Source of the DNA: Acidimicrobiaceae bacterium
GTDB taxonomy: Bacteria > Actinomycetota > Acidimicrobiia > Acidimicrobiales > Aldehydirespiratoraceae
Direction of reading: 5' to 3'
DNA length: 54,642 bases
Assembly (NCBI GenBank): GCA_002729125.1
Contig: PBTQ01000035.1
Location: 1 to 54,642, forward strand
The notes beneath the pieces are model-generated. The model was given only the letters and a program-made list of their open reading frames with translations, was not told where the DNA came from and ran no database searches. The stretch's first letter is position 1. Each line of letters opens with the position of its first letter. Positions 1 to 7,711 of the stretch are shown here, piece by piece. The position numbers were made by a program, and so were the translations under genes.

Positions 1-1223
1 ACCAGGCTGAGCACGACGCCCATCGCCACGACCGGCCCTGGGACGGCATAGCCAACGGCGGTGAGCCGCGCAGCGAGGCCAGTCGTTCGACCGGAGACGA
101 ATCGTGACCCGTTGGCGATGAAGATCGACGCGAGCACGCACACGACGGCGGTGAGGAGTGCGAGTTGCAGGGAGTTGCCGAGGAACTCGAGGAAGCGTTC
201 GGTGTTTGGGGTGCCCCTCGGCCCGGTGATCTCTTGGAATGCCCACGACACGAGCTGAAGGGTCGGGGCCAAGAATGCGAGGAGCAGCACGATGCTGCAT
301 ACGGCGAAGGCGGCCCACGCTCGTACGCCCTCGAGGCGACGGTGCCCGAGCCCGGCCGCGGCGCCGCCGGCCTCACCGAAGCGGGCCCGGCCGCGCATGA
401 TGCGCTCGAGCCCGATGATCATCAGCGCAACCACCAACACGAGGGTCGCGAACTCCGATGCGGCGTCACGGTCGAAGGTGCCGCGCCAGATGCGGAAGAC
501 ACCGACCGTCACCGTGTCAACGCCGAAATATTGGACGGTTGCGAAGTCGGTGATCGTCTCCATCATCACGACGGCCACACCGGCGGCGAGTGCCGGTCGA
601 AGCATCGGGATCACGACACGACTCGCTGCCTCGAGCGGGCCGGCTCCGAGGCTTCTTGCAACGTTGTAGGCCGAACCGGCCTGGTCGGCGAGTGCAGCGC
701 GAGCCAACAAGAAGACGTACGGGTAGAGCACCAGCGTGAAGACCACGATCGCGCCGCCCATCGACTCGACCTCGGGAAACCATGCGTCGCGACCGAACCA
801 GTCGCGCCACTGGTTCTGCACCGGCCCGGTGAAACCGAAGACCGACATGGTCACGAACCCGAGCACGTACGACGGCATCGCAAGGGGTGCGACCATCAAC
901 CAACCAAAGGCTTTCGATCCAGGGAAGCGGTAGGCGCTGACGAGCCAGGCGAGGCTGCTGCCGAGGAAAAGGGCGCCGAAGCTCACCCCGATAAGGAGCA
1001 CTGCGGTGTCGACAAATTGGCCGGGCAGGCGCGTGTCCCACTGCTGACGCCAGACGTCGGTTTCGGGATCCAGGATGCTGATCGCGAGGAAGCCGATCGG
1101 AACAACGACCAGTGCAGCGAGCAGGAACGCGCCACCGGGCCAGCCTCGGCGGCTGGCCCGGTCGGCGGCGTTCGTCTTGACCCGGTCGCCGCCCGTCTCT
1201 GCGACGGGCGCTGGAGCGGTCAT
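1..1223 (-). CDS. fbpB: Iron(III) ABC transporter permease, FbpB-like (3' end outside window)
   Basis: The reverse strand reads open from an ATG at 1223 to the window edge (about 407 codons), so the ORF track missed it. The protein starts MTAPAPVAETG and shows two blocks of membrane segments, one near residues 30-250 and a second from about 315 onward, as in the fused double permeases of the FbpB/FutB type. The EAA-type cytoplasmic loop is visible around ARSLGAGPLEAASRVVIPML. It would form the channel for ferric iron delivered by the binding protein encoded just upstream, with a single base between that stop and this ATG, so the two are co-translated. The C-terminus and any ATPase gene lie beyond the edge. 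Substrate is inferred from the neighbouring FbpA-like protein. Confidence 0.88.
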   Translation of the reverse strand, partial: MTAPAPVAETGGDRVKTNAADRASRRGWPGGAFLLAALVVVPIGFLAISILDPETDVWRQQWDTRLPGQFVDTAVLLIGVSFGALFLGSSLAWLVSAYRFPGSKAFGWLMVAPLAMPSYVLGFVTMSVFGFTGPVQNQWRDWFGRDAWFPEVESMGGAIVVFTLVLYPYVFLLARAALADQAGSAYNVARSLGAGPLEAASRVVIPMLRPALAAGVAVVMMETITDFATVQYFGVDTVTVGVFRIWRGTFDRDAASEFATLVLVVALMIIGLERIMRGRARFGEAGGAAAGLGHRRLEGVRAWAAFAVCSIVLLLAFLAPTLQLVSWAFQEITGPRGTPNTERFLEFLGNSLQLALLTAVVCVLASIFIANGSRFVSGRTTGLAARLTAVGYAVPGPVVAMGVVLSL

Positions 1224-1224
1224 C

Positions 1225-2244
1225 TCACTCGTAGCCAGCCTCGTCGAGCAGACGGACCGCGTCGGCGTTGAGCAGACCCCATTCGGATGCGTTGGTGCTG
1301 TCGCGCACGAACGTCTCGCCGAACTCGTTAGCGATTAAGGCCTCTGGCGTGACGGCGGGGTTTACGGGGTATTCGTTGTTTCCGTCGACGAAGGAGTTCT
1401 GCCCATCAGTGGCCAGCCATTCCAGCAGCTGCTGGGCGAGTTCGGGGTCGTCGGCATTGGCCAATACGCCTGCGCCGGAGATGTTGACGTGCACGCCGCG
1501 GCCGTCCTGGTTGGCCCAGACGAGGCCGACCGGATAAGCGGAGTCCTCGGCGAGTTCGCGGGCCAGGTAGTAGTGGTTTGAGATGCCGGCGTCGCAGCGG
1601 CCGTCGCGGATTGAGTTCAACAAGATGACATCGTTGGACATGATGTAGGAGTTGTCAGCCCATCCAGTGACCAACTCGAGCGCCGAGTCGTAGCCGAGGT
1701 TGCCGATCATGCTGGCGACAAGGGACTGGGTGTAGGCGTTCGACGAGTTGCGCATGCAGACCCGGCCCTCCCATTGAGGCTCGGCGAGTTCCTCGTAGGT
1801 GGTGGGGATCTCGTCAGTGCTGAGCCGCTCGGTCGAGTAGACGATCGTGCGCGCCCGGGCGCTGAGGGCGTACCAGAAGCCATCGGGATCGCGGAGCTCC
1901 GACGGGACCGCCGCATCGAGCACCGGCGAGTCGAGCGAGGCGAACAGCCCCTGCTCGGCCGCGATCGCCAGGTTGCCAGCGTCGACGGTCATGAAAATGT
2001 CGGCTGAGGTGTCGTCGCCCTCTGCCTGGATGCGTTCACGGAGGTCGGCGTCGCGGCCCGAGAGAAACTCGATGCTTATGTCGAACTCCTCAGCGAAGGT
2101 CTCGAACGCAACTTCAAGGTCGTAGTGGCGACCGGTGTAGATCTGAATCGTGTCCTCGGAGTCACTGCCGCAGGCGGACAACGCCAAGGCTCCGGCTGAT
2201 GCAGACAATCCAAACAGGAGCACTCGAAGTTTTGTGGTGTGCAT
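1225..2244 (-). CDS. fbpA: Iron(III) ABC transporter substrate-binding lipoprotein, FbpA/FutA-like
   Basis: The 339-residue product begins with a lipoprotein signal ending in a lipobox (LALSACGS), so it should be tethered outside the membrane. The mature part matches the FbpA/FutA family of ferric-iron binding proteins: IYTGRHYDLE at the start, ADIFMTVDAGNLAIAAEQGLF in the first lobe and SNHYYLARE in the second, where the paired tyrosines that coordinate iron normally lie. It hands iron to the FbpB-like permease directly downstream. A -10-like TAACGT sits 8 nt before the ATG and a DtxR-like palindrome lies over the expected -35 region, which fits iron repression. Ferric iron is the likely substrate; other metals are not excluded. 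Confidence 0.88.
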   Translation of the reverse strand: MHTTKLRVLLFGLSASAGALALSACGSDSEDTIQIYTGRHYDLEVAFETFAEEFDISIEFLSGRDADLRERIQAEGDDTSADIFMTVDAGNLAIAAEQGLFASLDSPVLDAAVPSELRDPDGFWYALSARARTIVYSTERLSTDEIPTTYEELAEPQWEGRVCMRNSSNAYTQSLVASMIGNLGYDSALELVTGWADNSYIMSNDVILLNSIRDGRCDAGISNHYYLARELAEDSAYPVGLVWANQDGRGVHVNISGAGVLANADDPELAQQLLEWLATDGQNSFVDGNNEYPVNPAVTPEALIANEFGETFVRDSTNASEWGLLNADAVRLLDEAGYE

Positions 2245-2252
2245 AGGGCGAC

Positions 2253-2258
2253 ACGTTA
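2253..2258 (-). promoter_or_regulatory. Putative -10 element of the iron transporter operon
   Basis: TAACGT on the minus strand ends 8 nt before the ATG at 2244, so the transcript would start at or almost at the start codon. No Shine-Dalgarno sequence is seen. Confidence 0.45.
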
Positions 2259-2268
2259 TCGACGTCTC

Positions 2269-2282
2269 AGGTTAAATGAACC
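2269..2282 (-). promoter_or_regulatory. Possible DtxR/IdeR-type iron box
   Basis: On the plus strand AGGTTA-AAT-GAACC resembles the DtxR/IdeR operator core AGGTTA-GSC-TAACCT: the left half-site is perfect and the right half is partial. It overlaps the place where the -35 of the iron transporter promoter would lie, as expected for a repressor site. The outer bases match poorly, so this is a candidate only. Confidence 0.35.
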
Positions 2283-2321
2283 AGCAGAATCAAGTCTGCC
2301 TAACATCAGCTTGTGGTTCGC

Positions 2322-2999
2322 TCAGACCCAGCGGCTGGTCCCGAAGCTGTACCCCACCGAACGCACGGTCTGGATCAGGTTGGCGTGCTCCTCGCCGAGC
2401 TTGGAGCGGAGACGCCGCACGTGGACATCAACCGTGCGGGCACCGCCGTAGTAGTCATAGCCCCAGACCCGGCTCAGCAGGGTCTCCCGGGTGAACACCT
2501 TGCCAGGGTGCGAGGCGAGGAACTTCAGGAGCTCGTACTCCATGTAAGTGAGGTCGAGCGGCTTGCCCTCGATGGCGGCCTGGTACGTCTCGAGATTCAT
2601 CCCGAGCGGGCCGTACTCGATGACTTCGGCACGGGCGATCTGGCCGCTGCGGCGGAAGAGGTGCTTGAGGCGCGCCTCGAGTTCTACTGGTTGGAACGGG
2701 TTGAGACAGAAGTCGTCGAAGAGATCTTCGCGGAAGTCCAGCGAGGCGAGATGGCCACCACCGATCAACAACAGCACCGAACCAACGTGGATGTCACCGC
2801 TACGGATCGACCGGCACAGGCGAAAGGCCTCGTCGGGTTCGTTCCCGGCCACGACGACCGCGCCGATCCAGCCGTCAGCGGGCTGTTCGCTGCGCGCCGT
2901 GTCGAGATCGGCCGCTGCCTTCCACGCCCAGCCTCCCAGGTCGAGAGCCTGGGCGAGCTCGGGTTGGGCTGGGGAGGGGAAGACGAGAAGCGGATCCAT
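2322..2999 (-). CDS. glnR: GlnR-like OmpR-family regulator with degenerate receiver
   Basis: The start chosen is the ATG at 2999 (MDPLLVFPSP), 5 nt after the glnA stop; the longer ORF would run into glnA. The 225-residue protein has an N-terminal receiver-like domain and a C-terminal winged helix (about residues 125-220) with LTYMEYELLKFLASHPGKVF and TVDVHVRRLRSKLG. The receiver lacks the phosphoacceptor aspartate: the usual VLLDL strand reads VVVAGN. The conserved lysine of KPF is also replaced (LNPFQP). This matches GlnR, the orphan nitrogen regulator of actinobacteria that works without conventional phosphorylation, and the position behind glnA supports that role. It would control glnA, glnII and other nitrogen genes. 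Function is inferred from family and context. Confidence 0.8.
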   Translation of the reverse strand: MDPLLVFPSPAQPELAQALDLGGWAWKAAADLDTARSEQPADGWIGAVVVAGNEPDEAFRLCRSIRSGDIHVGSVLLLIGGGHLASLDFREDLFDDFCLNPFQPVELEARLKHLFRRSGQIARAEVIEYGPLGMNLETYQAAIEGKPLDLTYMEYELLKFLASHPGKVFTRETLLSRVWGYDYYGGARTVDVHVRRLRSKLGEEHANLIQTVRSVGYSFGTSRWV

Positions 3000-3004
3000 C
3001 GGGT

Positions 3005-4342
3005 TCACCAGTTGCCGAGGTAGCGCTCGAGTTCGAAGGGCGTGACCCTCGACTGGAATTCGGACCACTCGGCCCGCTTGTTGCGGAGGAACCACTCGAA
3101 GACGTGTTCACCGAGCGTGTCGCGGGCGAGCTCGGACTCCTCCATCACGTCGAGCGCCTCGTTGAGCGACCGGGGGAGTGGTTCGACCCCGAGGGCGCGG
3201 CGCTCGCTCTCGGAGAGTTCGAAAAGGTTGGCATCGGTCTCGGGAGGAAGCTCATAACCCTCTTCGATGCCGCGGAGGCCAGCGGCGAGGATCAGCGAGT
3301 AGGCGAGGTACGGGTTGGCGGCACCGTCGAGCGCTCGGTACTCGATACGGGCAGACTCGGGCTTGCCCTTCTTGCGGACCGGCACTCGGATCATGGCCGA
3401 GCGATTGTTGCGGGCCCAGGCAACATACGGCGGTGCCTCGGAGGTCTCGGCCAGGCGCTTGTAGCTGTTGACCAGCTGGTTGGTGATGGCGGTGATCTCC
3501 CGAGCGTGCTTGAGCACGCCGGCGGTGAACTGCTTACCGACGATGGAGAGTCCCCCCTCATCGTCGGCGTCGTGGAAGGCGTTGGTCTCGCCCTCGAAGA
3601 GCGAAAGGTGCGTGTGCATGCCGGAGCCCTGGACGCCGTTCAGCGGCTTCGGCATGAACGTGGCGTACACGCCGCGATCCATGGCGATCTTCTTCACGAC
3701 CAGCCGAAGCGTCATAATGTTGTCCGCCATGCTGAGCGCCTCGGTGTAGCGGAGGTCAATCTCGTGCTGGCTCGGCGAGTCCTCGTGGAACGAGTACTCA
3801 ACAGGGATGCCCATCGCCTCGAGCATGTGAATCGTCGTCTTGCGGAGATCGCTCGACACATCGGCGGTCGTGAGATCGAAATACGAGGCGTGGTCGATCG
3901 GCTTGGGGGCACCACCCTCGGTCTCCCCCGACTCGAAGTAGAAGAACTCCACCTCAGGAGCGGCGAAAAAGGTGTACCCCTTCTCGCGCGCGGCGGTGAG
4001 GTTGCGCTGCAGGATCTGTCGGGGGTCCCCCTCGAATGGGGTGTCATCGAGGCTCTCGATGTTGCAGAACATCCGGCCCGACGGCTCGTCGGCTTTGGCC
4101 CACGGCAACAGTTCGAAGGTGGTGGCGTCGGGGCGGGCGAGGACGTCGGCCTCGTGGACTCGGCTGAAGCCGTCGATGGCGGTGCCGTCGAACTGCACGC
4201 CCTCGTCGAACACCTGCTCAAGTTCGGCTGGCGAGATCGCCACCGATTTGAGCTGACCGAGGACGTCGGTGAACCACAGACGGATGAGGCGGACACCGCG
4301 TTCTTCGACGGTGCGAAGGACGTACTCCTGCTCTCGGCTCAT
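3005..4342 (-). CDS. glnA: Glutamine synthetase type I (GSI)
   Basis: The 445-residue enzyme condenses glutamate and ammonia to glutamine with ATP in the cytoplasm. The N-terminal beta-grasp carries RLWFTDVLGQLKSVAI. The catalytic domain shows FFAAPEVEFFYF (metal-binding glutamates), GSGMHTHLSLF and the ATP-site stretch NRSAMIRVPV. Length and N-terminus match the short GSI class of Bacillus GlnA and mycobacterial GlnA2. The loop that carries the adenylylated tyrosine in GSI-beta (NLYDLP) reads NLFELS here, so adenylylation control is unlikely. It is divergent from glnII over a 329-bp shared regulatory region and is followed after 5 nt by the GlnR-like gene. Confidence 0.95.
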   Translation of the reverse strand: MSREQEYVLRTVEERGVRLIRLWFTDVLGQLKSVAISPAELEQVFDEGVQFDGTAIDGFSRVHEADVLARPDATTFELLPWAKADEPSGRMFCNIESLDDTPFEGDPRQILQRNLTAAREKGYTFFAAPEVEFFYFESGETEGGAPKPIDHASYFDLTTADVSSDLRKTTIHMLEAMGIPVEYSFHEDSPSQHEIDLRYTEALSMADNIMTLRLVVKKIAMDRGVYATFMPKPLNGVQGSGMHTHLSLFEGETNAFHDADDEGGLSIVGKQFTAGVLKHAREITAITNQLVNSYKRLAETSEAPPYVAWARNNRSAMIRVPVRKKGKPESARIEYRALDGAANPYLAYSLILAAGLRGIEEGYELPPETDANLFELSESERRALGVEPLPRSLNEALDVMEESELARDTLGEHVFEWFLRNKRAEWSEFQSRVTPFELERYLGNW

Positions 4343-4671
4343 GACGGCTCCTCGTGGACAAGTCCGACACCTCTATGGTGCCGGATTTTCGGCGCAACGC
4401 CGATGCGGCGACTGCGTGGGTTTCCTCAGGGTGCCGGGTTCCTGACAGCACCGCTAGCGCGAAAAGTGTTCGTTCACACTCCGTTCACAATTGAGCAACA
4501 GGTCGGAAATTGGCGGGTGGAACGCTCTTCTTCGAGCGACTTCCGAGTCGCCCATCTCGCCGGTCCTGCCAGGCCGACGAAACCTGAGTGCATTGGTATC
4601 GTCAATGCAGACGTGCGGTCCGATCGCACCCAACCGACACCATCCCTACCCAGAACACAAGGAAATCCCAC
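4343..4671. promoter_or_regulatory. Divergent glnA/glnII regulatory region
   Basis: This 329-bp stretch holds no gene and separates glnA (minus) from glnII (plus). It contains an 11-bp-period GTTCAC direct repeat (listed separately), a possible glnII -10 (TATCGT at 4597-4602) and a clear glnII Shine-Dalgarno (AAGGAA, about 4662). No good match to the Streptomyces GlnR consensus was found by eye outside the repeat. Confidence 0.6.
4472..4493 (+). promoter_or_regulatory. PHO-box-like tandem repeat between glnA and glnII
   Basis: Two adjacent 11-nt units, GTTCACACTCC and GTTCACAATTG, match the actinobacterial PHO box layout (tandem 11-mers beginning G[GT]TCAC). The same pair also fits an AC-n9-AC pattern reported for mycobacterial GlnR, so either regulator or both could bind. 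Similar repeats precede two phosphate genes in this window. Confidence 0.6.
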
Positions 4672-5685
4672 ATGGCCTACCGGGCTGAATACCTGTGGAT
4701 CGACGGCTCCGAGCCGACTCGAGAGATCCGCTCCAAGACCAAGATCCTCGCTGATGGCGCTACGCCCGGGATCTGGGGCTACGACGGCTCCAGCACCAAC
4801 CAGGCCACTGGCGATAATTCCGACGTTGTCTTGAATCCGGTCTTCCAGTGCCTGGACCCGATTCGTGGCGGCGACAACATCCTCGTGCTCTGCGAGACGT
4901 TGCTCACCAGCGACATGTCGCCGCACCCCACCAACACCCGTGCTGCTGCCGTCAAGGCCATGGAGAAGTACGGCGACCAGGAGCCGTGGTTCGGCCTCGA
5001 GCAGGAGTTCACCCTCCTCGACCCGATCACCGGTTGGCCGGCCGGCTTCCCCGCCGGCGGTTTCCCGGCTCCGCAGGGTCCGTACTACTGCGGTGTCGGT
5101 GCCGTGAAGATCCACGGCCGTGACCTCATCGAAGAGCACACCACGGCGTGCATCGAGGCCGGCCTCGCCATCTCCGGCACCAACGCCGAGGTCATGCCCG
5201 GCCAGTGGGAATTCCAGATTGGCCCGGCTGACACCGTCACCGTCGGTGACCACCTGTGGGTCGCCCGCTACCTCCTCTTCCGTCTGGCTGAAGATCACGG
5301 CGTCGAGGTCTCGATCGAGGCCAAGCCGATGAAGGGCGACTGGAACGGCGCCGGCATGCACACCAACTTTTCGACCCAGGCCATGCGTGAGGGCTACGCC
5401 CCGATTGTCGCCGCCTGCGAGGCGATGGGTGCCGAGGGTGTTCCCGAGATGCACCTCGAGGGCTACGGCGTGGGTATCGAGGATCGTCTCACCGGTGCGC
5501 ACGAGACACAGCGCTTCGATCAATTCAGCTACGGCGTCTCCGACCGCGGTGCTTCGATCCGCATCCCGTGGCAGGTCGCGCAGGACCAGAAGGGCTACAT
5601 CGAGGATCGTCGCCCCAACGCCAACGCCGACCCTTACGTGGTCGCAACGTTGCTGACCAACACGATCGGTGCCGCCTTGGCGTAG
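4672..5685 (+). CDS. glnII: Glutamine synthetase type II (GSII)
   Basis: The start is the ATG at 4672 (MAYRAEYLWIDG) with AAGGAA about 6-11 nt upstream; the ORF extension before it is non-coding. The 337-residue protein is of the eukaryotic-like GSII class: IWGYDGSSTNQA at the nucleotide/substrate site, EPWFGLEQEFTLLD for metal binding, KGDWNGAGMHTNFST, and the C-terminal SIRIPW. It makes glutamine from glutamate and ammonia, probably as an auxiliary enzyme used under nitrogen limitation as in Streptomyces and Frankia. It stands alone, divergent from glnA, and is closed by a GC-rich hairpin. Carrying both GSI and GSII side by side under one control region is typical of nitrogen-regulated actinobacteria. 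Confidence 0.96.
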   Translation: MAYRAEYLWIDGSEPTREIRSKTKILADGATPGIWGYDGSSTNQATGDNSDVVLNPVFQCLDPIRGGDNILVLCETLLTSDMSPHPTNTRAAAVKAMEKYGDQEPWFGLEQEFTLLDPITGWPAGFPAGGFPAPQGPYYCGVGAVKIHGRDLIEEHTTACIEAGLAISGTNAEVMPGQWEFQIGPADTVTVGDHLWVARYLLFRLAEDHGVEVSIEAKPMKGDWNGAGMHTNFSTQAMREGYAPIVAACEAMGAEGVPEMHLEGYGVGIEDRLTGAHETQRFDQFSYGVSDRGASIRIPWQVAQDQKGYIEDRRPNANADPYVVATLLTNTIGAALA

Positions 5686-5730
5686 GCGAACAGCGGCAGG
5701 ACGTGTGCCTGCCTGGCAGCAAAGCCTGAA

Positions 5731-5758
5731 CGGAGCCGTGCCCTCGGGTGCGGCTCCG
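5731..5758 (+). terminator. Hairpin terminator after glnII
   Basis: CGGAGCCG and CGGCTCCG form a perfect 8-bp stem around a 12-nt loop, 45 nt after the glnII stop. There is no T-tract, which is common in high-GC actinobacteria. Confidence 0.55.
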
Positions 5759-5869
5759 CAGCGTCTGCGGTCGTGGGTCAGCGCAGCGTTCTCGGGACCC
5801 TTACGGCACACCCTGGTGATGCGCTGACTGGGAGGGAGCATCGAAGCAGTCGGTGGTCGGTCCACGCCG

Positions 5870-5875
5870 TAGGGT
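5870..5875 (+). promoter_or_regulatory. Putative -10 element of nadE
   Basis: TAGGGT ends 6 nt before the GTG of nadE and no Shine-Dalgarno is present, which points to a leaderless transcript. Confidence 0.45.
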
Positions 5876-5881
5876 GAAGAC

Positions 5882-7609
5882 GTGGCCGACACGCTTCGCA
5901 TCGCGATCGCCCAACTCAATCCGATCGTCGGAGATCTCGACGGCAACGTCGCCAAGGCTCTCGCCATGGTCGAGCGGGCCGAGGCGGCGGACGCCGACCT
6001 CGTTCTGCTGCCCGAGATGACGATCACGGGCTACCCGCCCGAGGATCTCGTGTTCAAGCCGGGCTTCATCGGTGATGTGCGCGCGTCGCTCGAGAGGTTC
6101 GCCGCCGGAACCGGCCGCTGCGCAGCGGTCGTCGGTTTCGCCGATGGTCCGAGCGATGGCGGAGCCGACGGTGTCTGGAACGCCGCCGCCGTGTGTGCGG
6201 GCGGCAAGATCCACGGCACCTACCACAAGCGCCACCTTCCCAATTACGACGTGTTCGACGAGCTGCGGCACTTCCGTCCTGGTGACGGGCCGTTCGAGCT
6301 CTTCGAGATCGCAGGTGTGCCCGTCGGCGTCACGATCTGTGAGGACTCGTGGATCCCTGACGGGCCGGTCAACCAGCTCGCCCATGGAGGTGCCCGCATC
6401 GTAGTGAACATCAACGGTTCGCCGTTCCGGGTCGGCAAGCAGCACACCCGTGAGCACGTCATGTCAAAGCGAGTCGAGGAGACGGGTATCCCAATCGTCT
6501 ACGCGAACCTTGTCGGCGGGCAGGACGAACTCGTCTTCGACGGTGGATCATTCGCCGTTTCGCCGTCGGCTGACGGGCCGGTCGTCACCGCTCGCTGCGC
6601 AAGCTTCGTCGAGTCGCTCGAAGTCTTCGACACCGCCGCGCCTGATTGCGGCCCCACGCACGACCGCTATCCGACGATCTCGGTCACGCCGGCGGTTGCC
6701 CACATCCGGACTCTGATGGCTGCTCCCATCGCAGAGCCGCTTGACGAACTCGCCGAGATCTGGAAAAGCCTCGTCCTCGGAGCTGGCGACTACGTGCGCA
6801 AGTCCGGGTTCACCAAGGCCTGCCTTGGGCTCTCCGGTGGCATCGATTCGTCGATCGTCGCCGTCGTCGCCGCTGAAGCGCTCGGCCCCGAGAACGTCTT
6901 CGGCGTGCTGATGCCCTCTCGCTACTCGAGCGACCACTCGCTCTCCGACGCCGAACAACTTGCAACGAACCTCGGTATCACCACCTATACCGTTCCGATC
7001 GAACCGGCTCATGAGGCCTTCACCGGGATGCTCGCGCCGAACCTTGCCGATCAGCAGATCGACGTCGGCGATCTCACCGATCAGAACCTGCAGTCTCGTA
7101 TCCGCGGCGTGATCTTGATGGCGATAGCCAATGAGCACGGTTGGCTCGTGCTCACGACCGGCAACAAGTCCGAGGCAGCGGTCGGCTATTCCACGATGTA
7201 CGGCGACACCGCTGGCGCCTACGCCGTGATCCGCGACATCTGGAAACTCACCGTCTATGACCTGTGCACTTGGCGCAACGAGGTCGCCGGTCGAGCGATC
7301 ATCCCGACCAATGTGCTGACCAAGCCGCCATCGGCCGAACTCAAGCCTGATCAGCGCGACGATCAGTCGCTGCCCGACTACGAGGTCCTCGATCCGATTC
7401 TGCAGGCGTACGTCGAGGGCGACCACACCGTCGCCGAAATCCTGGCGATGGACATCAAGGGCGCCGATCCAAAGATCGTGCAGCGGGTGTGTCGCCTGGT
7501 CGACATCGCCGAATTCAAGCGCCGCCAGACCCCGCTCGGCACCCGTGTCACCGGCAGGGCATTCGGACGTGATCGGCGGGTTCCCGTCATCAATCGGTAC
7601 CGCGGATGA
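5882..7609 (+). CDS. nadE: Glutamine-dependent NAD+ synthetase
   Basis: The 575-residue enzyme makes NAD+ from deamido-NAD+, ATP and glutamine-derived ammonia. The N-terminal nitrilase-type glutaminase domain (about 1-260) shows the catalytic triad in LLPEMTITGYPPEDL (Glu), YHKRHLPNYDVFDE (Lys) and GVTICEDSW (Cys). The C-terminal synthetase domain carries the PP-loop LSGGIDSSI and TTGNKSE. Length is at the short end for two-domain NadE proteins. The GTG at 5882 is preceded by TAGGGT at 6 nt and is taken as a leaderless start. The gene ends about 100 bp before a sigma factor gene and appears to be its own unit. Confidence 0.95.
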   Translation: MADTLRIAIAQLNPIVGDLDGNVAKALAMVERAEAADADLVLLPEMTITGYPPEDLVFKPGFIGDVRASLERFAAGTGRCAAVVGFADGPSDGGADGVWNAAAVCAGGKIHGTYHKRHLPNYDVFDELRHFRPGDGPFELFEIAGVPVGVTICEDSWIPDGPVNQLAHGGARIVVNINGSPFRVGKQHTREHVMSKRVEETGIPIVYANLVGGQDELVFDGGSFAVSPSADGPVVTARCASFVESLEVFDTAAPDCGPTHDRYPTISVTPAVAHIRTLMAAPIAEPLDELAEIWKSLVLGAGDYVRKSGFTKACLGLSGGIDSSIVAVVAAEALGPENVFGVLMPSRYSSDHSLSDAEQLATNLGITTYTVPIEPAHEAFTGMLAPNLADQQIDVGDLTDQNLQSRIRGVILMAIANEHGWLVLTTGNKSEAAVGYSTMYGDTAGAYAVIRDIWKLTVYDLCTWRNEVAGRAIIPTNVLTKPPSAELKPDQRDDQSLPDYEVLDPILQAYVEGDHTVAEILAMDIKGADPKIVQRVCRLVDIAEFKRRQTPLGTRVTGRAFGRDRRVPVINRYRG

Positions 7610-7674
7610 GCGACTCGACCCACGTTGTCGAAAACATGGTCTCGCCCGACAGTTGTTCGCAGCCGCGCGATGGG

Positions 7675-7680
7675 TACGCT
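7675..7680 (+). promoter_or_regulatory. Putative -10 element of the sigma factor gene
   Basis: TACGCT lies 31 nt before the GTG start, leaving a short leader that contains the Shine-Dalgarno GAGGAGG at about 7699-7705. Confidence 0.4.
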
Positions 7681-7711
7681 GCCCCACGGCGGCTGTGTGA
7701 GGAGGTCTTCG

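Noticed and set aside
165-1271. 368-aa plus-strand ORF
   Set aside because: Arg/Glu/His-rich shadow lying antisense to the FbpB-like permease, which has clear membrane segments.
4505-4600. Streptomyces-type GlnR box (gTnAC-n6-GaAAC) near glnII
   Set aside because: GAAAC at 4579 has no good partner half-site six bases upstream; only the 11-bp repeat further upstream was kept.
3104-4834. 576-aa plus-strand ORF
   Set aside because: Antisense to glnA; no family resemblance. Typical long shadow in high-GC DNA.
4474-6027. 517-aa minus-strand ORF
   Set aside because: Antisense to glnII and the nadE start; composition is not protein-like.
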